NCBI GenBank assembly: GCA_003154255.1
Contig: PMCY01000207.1
Span: forward strand, 2,392-12,163
DNA length: 9,772 nt
Direction of reading: 5' to 3'
Source of the DNA: Candidatus Aminicenantota bacterium
GTDB lineage: Bacteria; Acidobacteriota; Aminicenantia; Aminicenantales; UBA4085
Within the stretch, counting starts at the first letter, position 1, and the number at the start of each line of letters is the position of its first letter. Made by a program: the position numbers and the translations under genes. Positions 6,926-9,772 of this stretch are shown here, piece after piece. The notes beneath the pieces are model-generated. The model searched no databases, was not told the origin of the DNA, and saw nothing but the letters and a program-made list of their open reading frames with translations.

Positions 6926-6953
6926 TTGATTACCCCTATCTATTTGATATATT
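6926..6953 (+). promoter_or_regulatory. Possible distal dnaA promoter
   Basis: TTGATT (6926-6931, 4 of 6) is separated by 16 bp from TATATT (6948-6953, 5 of 6). A TATAAT follows at 6954-6959 without a suitably placed -35. The motifs lie within an AT-rich patch in which -10-like words are expected by chance, so support is weak. Confidence 0.25.
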
Positions 6954-6961
6954 TATAATAA
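6937..6961. other. AT-rich patch, candidate DNA unwinding element
   Basis: Of these 25 bases, 23 are A or T (exceptions at 6940 and 6946), in otherwise GC-rich DNA and flanked by a GC-rich block at 6962-6992. It lies about 115 bp from the DnaA-box cluster at 7078-7109. Location next to dnaA and composition fit an origin unwinding element, but no clear DnaA-trio array accompanies it. Confidence 0.4.
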
Positions 6962-7012
6962 CGGGCACTCGAGCGGATGGTCGCGGGCTCCCAAAAAACA
7001 TGAAAATAAGGC

Positions 7013-7041
7013 TTGTAATCCGTTTGGTCGAATGCTATCAT
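7013..7041 (+). promoter_or_regulatory. Probable dnaA promoter (extended -10)
   Basis: TTGTAA (7013-7018, 4 of 6) is 17 bp from TATCAT (7036-7041, 5 of 6). The -10 is preceded by TGC, giving the TGn extension that strengthens weak -35 promoters. RNA would start near 7048 with an 80-base leader. That leader contains a short hairpin and all three DnaA boxes, as expected for DnaA autorepression. Confidence 0.6.
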
Positions 7042-7057
7042 GACCAAGCCATTTCGC

Positions 7058-7072
7058 TCCCGTAAAACGGGA
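7058..7072 (+). repeat. Short stem-loop in the dnaA leader
   Basis: TCCCGT (7058-7063) and ACGGGA (7067-7072) form a 6-bp stem with an AAA loop. It starts about 10 bases after the predicted transcription start and ends just before the first DnaA box. It could stabilise the 5' end of the mRNA or be an operator half-site pair; nothing in the sequence decides. Confidence 0.4.
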
Positions 7073-7077
7073 AAACA

Positions 7078-7109
7078 TTTTCCACAGTTGTGGAAATGTC
7101 TGTGGAAAA
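7078..7109. promoter_or_regulatory. Cluster of three DnaA boxes upstream of dnaA
   Basis: TTTTCCACA on the plus strand at 7078-7086 and on the minus strand at 7109-7101 fit TTWTNCACA and differ from TTATCCACA at one base. Between them a minus-strand ATTTCCACA (7097-7089) differs at two. The first two form the near-palindrome TTTCCACA-GT-TGTGGAAA (7079-7096). Sitting between the dnaA promoter and start codon, they probably serve autoregulation and may form part of oriC. Confidence 0.75.
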
Positions 7110-7127
7110 ATAAATCAGCAAAGTCAC

Positions 7128-8453
7128 ATGCAAGAAACGACGAACCCTTGGCTGCAGGTCCTTTCCGAGCTCCAAAAAAAGATCGACCAGAACAGTTTCG
7201 AGACCTGGTTCGAGCCGACGGTGTTCATCGGCCAGGAAGGGGACGGGCTTTATATCAAGGTGCCCAACTCCTATTTCAAAGACTGGCTCTCTTTCCACTA
7301 TTCCGCCCTCATCAATGAGGCCGGACAGAAGCTTTTCGGCCGCGTCTTCGAAATCAAGTACATCTATGACGATGCCAGCTTCTCCTTCAAGCGCAGCTCG
7401 CCGGATGAACGCCGCTCCAAATCAGGGTATCTGCTCAATCCCAACCTGAATCCGAATTATACCTTCGAGAATTTCGTCGTCGGCAACTGCAACCAGTTCG
7501 CCCACGCCGCGGCCATCGCCGTGGCCAAGAACCCGGCCAAGTCCTACAACCCCCTCTACCTCTACGGCGGCTCCGGCCTGGGCAAAACCCATCTCATGAA
7601 CGCCATCGGTCATTACACCCTGCAGAACGATCCCCGCCTGAAGATCCTCTACACCACCACCGAGAAGTTCATGAACGACCTGATCAACCATCTCCAGTAT
7701 GGAAAAGTCCTCGACTTCCGGCAGAAGATCCGCTCGATCGACGTCCTGATCATGGACGACATCCACAACCTCGGCGGCAAAGACCGGACCAAGGAGGAGT
7801 TTTTCCACACCTTCAATCACCTCTATGAGAACCAGAAGCAGATCGTCATCTCCAGCGACGTCCCGCCCAAGGAGATCGCCGGCCTGGAGGAGCGTTTCCG
7901 TTCCCGCTTTGAATGGGGCCTCATCGCCGACCTCAAGCCGCCCGACATCGAGACGCGCATCGCCATCCTCAACAAAAAGGCCGCCCTGGAATCGGTCGTC
8001 CTGCCCGAAGCCGTGTCCCTTTTCATCGCCGACAAGGTCCACTCCAACGTCCGTGAGCTTGAAGGCTACCTCCGGCGGGTCATCGCCTACGCCTCGCTCA
8101 AAGGCGAACCGATCGATCTCGACTTGACCCGCGAATCCCTCAAGGACCTCATCGATTCGACCACCCGGATCATCTCTGTGGAAAATATCCAGAAGATGGT
8201 CTGCCACAAATACAAGATCAAGCCCGTGCAGCTGAAGTCCAAGAACAACTCGCCCAAGGTCTCCTTTCCCCGTCAGGTGGCCATGTATTTATCCAAGGAG
8301 CTGACCGATTCATCGCTGCCGGAAATCGGGAAGAAATTCGGTGGAAAACACCATACGACGGTCCTTCACAGCATCCGTAAAATCGAGAAAATGAGGGAGG
8401 AGAATCCCGATTTCGACAAAGAAATCAACAGCCTAATCGGGTTCGTCCAGTAA
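7128..8453 (+). CDS. dnaA: Chromosomal replication initiator protein DnaA
   Basis: DnaA-ATP binds DnaA boxes, melts the origin and helps load the replicative helicase. The 441-residue protein has all four domains: I, about 1-82, with the W-x-x-V-L-S-E-L start and F-E-T-W-F; II, a short linker about 85-105; III (AAA+), about 110-340, with Walker A GGSGLGKTHL (147-156), Walker B L-I-M-D-D-I-H-N (Asp210/211), the ISSD sensor I (241-244), L-E-E-R-F-R-S-R-F-E-W-G-L with the Arg finger, and sensor II N-V-R-E-L-E-G; IV, about 345-441, with the helix-turn-helix signature F-G-G-K-H-H-T-T-V-L-H-S (404-415). Position 408 is His where E. coli has Asp433, and 373-374 are Asn-Asn where E. coli has Arg398-Arg399; these are DNA-contact positions. 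The ATG at 7128 lacks a good Shine-Dalgarno sequence, but the N-terminus matches the family and no alternative start exists upstream. Confidence 0.98.
   Translation: MQETTNPWLQVLSELQKKIDQNSFETWFEPTVFIGQEGDGLYIKVPNSYFKDWLSFHYSALINEAGQKLFGRVFEIKYIYDDASFSFKRSSPDERRSKSGYLLNPNLNPNYTFENFVVGNCNQFAHAAAIAVAKNPAKSYNPLYLYGGSGLGKTHLMNAIGHYTLQNDPRLKILYTTTEKFMNDLINHLQYGKVLDFRQKIRSIDVLIMDDIHNLGGKDRTKEEFFHTFNHLYENQKQIVISSDVPPKEIAGLEERFRSRFEWGLIADLKPPDIETRIAILNKKAALESVVLPEAVSLFIADKVHSNVRELEGYLRRVIAYASLKGEPIDLDLTRESLKDLIDSTTRIISVENIQKMVCHKYKIKPVQLKSKNNSPKVSFPRQVAMYLSKELTDSSLPEIGKKFGGKHHTTVLHSIRKIEKMREENPDFDKEINSLIGFVQ
7801..7809 (+). promoter_or_regulatory. Intragenic DnaA-box match in dnaA
   Basis: TTTTCCACA, identical to the two best boxes upstream of dnaA, lies in the codons for F-F-H-T of the AAA+ domain. 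That F-F-H-T-F peptide is itself conserved in DnaA proteins, so the match may be a by-product of coding. Confidence 0.35.
8177..8185 (-). promoter_or_regulatory. Second intragenic DnaA-box match in dnaA
   Basis: The minus strand reads TTTTCCACA within the codons for S-V-E-N-I at the start of domain IV. It is identical to the outer boxes upstream of the gene. With the site at 7801 this makes four identical 9-mers within about 1.1 kb; function unproven. Confidence 0.35.
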
Positions 8454-8497
8454 TGAAATCCGCCGCTTACGACCGATTGTCACATTTCCAATTGATT

Positions 8498-8548
8498 TTC
8501 TTCTTCTTCTTGATTACTCTTTGCTTGGATCTTCAAGAAGAAGAAGAA
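8498..8548. repeat. Perfect 16-bp inverted repeat of TTC/GAA triplets between dnaA and dnaN
   Basis: TTCTTCTTCTTCTTGA (8498-8513) is exactly complementary to TCAAGAAGAAGAAGAA (8533-8548), with a 19-base spacer. In RNA this would be a 16-bp hairpin ending 30 bases before the dnaN start. In DNA it is a polypyrimidine tract facing a polypurine tract. No T-run follows, so it is not an ordinary terminator. Apart from this repeat and the dnaN ribosome binding site, the 125-bp gap shows no convincing promoter. Confidence 0.85.
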
Positions 8549-8568
8549 TAGGCATGAACCGGTGAGAA

Positions 8569-8576
8569 AGGTGAGG
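8569..8576 (+). promoter_or_regulatory. Ribosome binding site of dnaN
   Basis: AGGTGAGG lies two bases before the ATG at 8579, with its AGG/GGTGA core at workable spacing. The sequence GGTGAG occurs twice here (8561-8566 and 8570-8575). It supports the start MKFTV, which also matches the family N-terminus. Confidence 0.65.
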
Positions 8577-8578
8577 TC

Positions 8579-9679
8579 ATGAAATTTACCGTGGACAAGG
8601 GAACGATCCTCGAGGAACTCCAGATCCTGCAAGGCATTGTCGAGAAACGGAACACGATGCCGATTCTGGCCAACATCCTGATGCAGGTCGGTGACGGCCG
8701 GGTCGAGCTGACCGGGACTGACTTGGAGGTGGGCCTGCGGACCCACTTTGAAGCCCAGGTCGAGGAGTCCGGGGCCGTGACGGTGTCCGGAAAGAAGATC
8801 TTCGAGATCGTCAAATCCCTCCCCGACGGCCAGCCGGTCACGTTCAAGGAAAATCAGGACTTGCTCATGCATGTGACGGCCGGCGAAAGTGAATTCAAAG
8901 TCCTCTGTCTGACGAAGGATGATTATCCGGCCGTGCCCGACTCCAATTTCGAGAAGAAGATCGCCTTTCCCGTCGAAAAGTTCCAGGATATGATCGACCG
9001 GGTTTTCTTCGCCATCGCCCAGGAGCAGCGCTACTACCTGAACGGGGCCCTGATGGTGATCAAGCCCAAGTCTCTTGAAATGGTCAGCACGGACGGCCAT
9101 CGGTTGTCGTATTGCCAGCGCGCCTGCGAAGACCTGGCCCCGGCCAAGGAAATCCGGGTCATCGTGGCCAAGAAAACGCTCAACGAGCTGCGGAAATTCG
9201 GCAACGGGCAGATCGAATTCGATATGGACGAAAGCAATCTTTTCTTCCGCAGCGGCAAGCGAACCCTGATCTCGCGGGTCATTGAGAGCAAATTCCCCAA
9301 TTTCGAGGCCGTCATTCCCAAGGACAACCCATACGCCGCCCTCCTTCCCCGGGAAGCCTTTACCGATGCCATCCGGCGCGTATCCCTGCTCTCCGCCGAG
9401 CGCTCCCGGGGCATCAAGCTGACCTTCGAGAAGAACCGCATCCGGATGTTTTCCTCCAATCCCGAGATCGGCGAGGCCCGCGACAAGATTGACGTTGAAT
9501 ACAAGGGCGCGGCCATGGAAATCGGCTTCAATTCCCAGTACATGCTCGATTTCCTGACCACCGTCGCAGCGGAAAAAATCCGGTTCGAGCTGAAGGACGA
9601 AAACAGCGCCGCCTTGATGAAGCCCGAGGGCGAAGAGGACGTCAAGAGCCTCTATGTCCTCATGCCGATGAAAATCTGA
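8579..9679 (+). CDS. dnaN: DNA polymerase III beta subunit (sliding clamp)
   Basis: A dimer of this protein forms the ring that holds DNA polymerase III and other clamp-binding proteins on DNA. At 366 residues it equals the E. coli protein in length. Three clamp folds are visible, about 1-120, 128-247 and 248-366. Family marks: M-K-F-T-V at the start, T-M-P-I-L-A-N-I-L (26-34), L-T-G-T-D-L-E (44-50), the protein-binding cleft T171-D-G-H-R-L176, the third-domain segment S-A-E-R-S-R-G-I-K-L (272-281), and the C-terminal Y-V-L-M-P-M-K-I. In that tail Met362-Pro363-Met364 fall exactly at the E. coli cleft positions. The gene follows dnaA in the same direction after 125 bp with no clear promoter of its own, so co-transcription with dnaA through the TTC/GAA hairpin is inferred. 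It is followed by an intrinsic terminator. Confidence 0.98.
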   Translation: MKFTVDKGTILEELQILQGIVEKRNTMPILANILMQVGDGRVELTGTDLEVGLRTHFEAQVEESGAVTVSGKKIFEIVKSLPDGQPVTFKENQDLLMHVTAGESEFKVLCLTKDDYPAVPDSNFEKKIAFPVEKFQDMIDRVFFAIAQEQRYYLNGALMVIKPKSLEMVSTDGHRLSYCQRACEDLAPAKEIRVIVAKKTLNELRKFGNGQIEFDMDESNLFFRSGKRTLISRVIESKFPNFEAVIPKDNPYAALLPREAFTDAIRRVSLLSAERSRGIKLTFEKNRIRMFSSNPEIGEARDKIDVEYKGAAMEIGFNSQYMLDFLTTVAAEKIRFELKDENSAALMKPEGEEDVKSLYVLMPMKI

Positions 9680-9710
9680 GCAGATTCGTTCCCGGGAGAT
9701 TGAAATACAT

Positions 9711-9733
9711 AAAAACTCTCGGTGAGAGTTTTT
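9711..9733 (+). terminator. Intrinsic terminator of the dnaA-dnaN transcript
   Basis: AAAAACTCTC (9711-9720) pairs with GAGAGTTTTT (9724-9733) around a GGT loop, 31 bases after the dnaN stop. The CTCTC/GAGAG core followed by five T is a typical Rho-independent signal. The A-run on the other side makes it potentially bidirectional. Nothing recognisable follows to the window end. Confidence 0.8.
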
Positions 9734-9772
9734 GTTCCGCTCCTCCCTCTCCTTCATTGCGAGCCCGCGGAC

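Noticed and set aside
6853..7065. 70-codon open frame in the region upstream of dnaA
   Set aside because: No ribosome binding site, no recognisable domain, and it runs through the AT-rich patch and the dnaA promoter. Treated as chance.
8476..8484. ATTGTCACA as a DnaA box in the dnaA-dnaN gap
   Set aside because: Two mismatches even to the relaxed TTWTNCACA consensus, and it stands alone.
8477..8505. dnaN promoter starting with TTGTCA at 8477
   Set aside because: The -35 match is 5 of 6 but no -10-like hexamer exists at 15-19 bp; the sequence there is the TTC repeat.
8480..9757. 425-codon open frame antisense to dnaN
   Set aside because: The composition is what the reverse strand of a GC-rich gene gives. 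dnaN is unmistakable on the other strand, and the frame crosses the terminator.

Overview
The window is a bacterial chromosomal segment, GC-rich by eye, holding the dnaA-dnaN pair and so probably lying at or near the replication origin. The six-bladed-propeller/beta-barrel surface protease, the lipoproteins and the Shine-Dalgarno style point to a Gram-negative (outer-membrane) bacterium. The protein style resembles the Acidobacteriota/Aminicenantes side of the tree. That placement is recognition only and was not tested.

Layout. (1) 1-1404, plus strand: the 3' part of a long RelA/SpoT-type (p)ppGpp enzyme, cut by the window edge. (2) 1420-2609, minus strand: folD, then rpmB (zinc-ribbon L28). 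These converge on the relA/spoT end with only 15 bp between, and each has its own TATAAT-type promoter. (3) 2777-6768, plus strand: a tight three-gene envelope operon. It encodes a small TPR lipoprotein, a secreted or lipid-anchored protein of unknown family, and a 987-residue protein joining a gluzincin-like metalloprotease domain (HELAH), a TolB-like propeller and an outer-membrane beta-barrel. (4) 6769-7127: a 359-bp non-coding region with GC-rich palindromes, a 25-bp AT-rich patch, an extended -10 promoter and three clustered DnaA boxes. (5) 7128-9679: dnaA and dnaN, separated by 125 bp that contain a perfect 16-bp inverted repeat of TTC/GAA triplets. (6) 9711-9733: an intrinsic terminator after dnaN.

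How it fits together. DnaA probably binds the boxes between its own promoter and start codon (autoregulation, origin recognition or both), and dnaN supplies the sliding clamp. FolD (one-carbon metabolism), L28 (ribosome) and RelA/SpoT (stringent response) are housekeeping neighbours. The least understood unit is the three-gene envelope operon: its overlaps and strong ribosome binding sites suggest the three products work together at the outer membrane, but substrate and role cannot be read from sequence. No rRNA, tRNA, CRISPR array, insertion sequence or prophage gene was seen.
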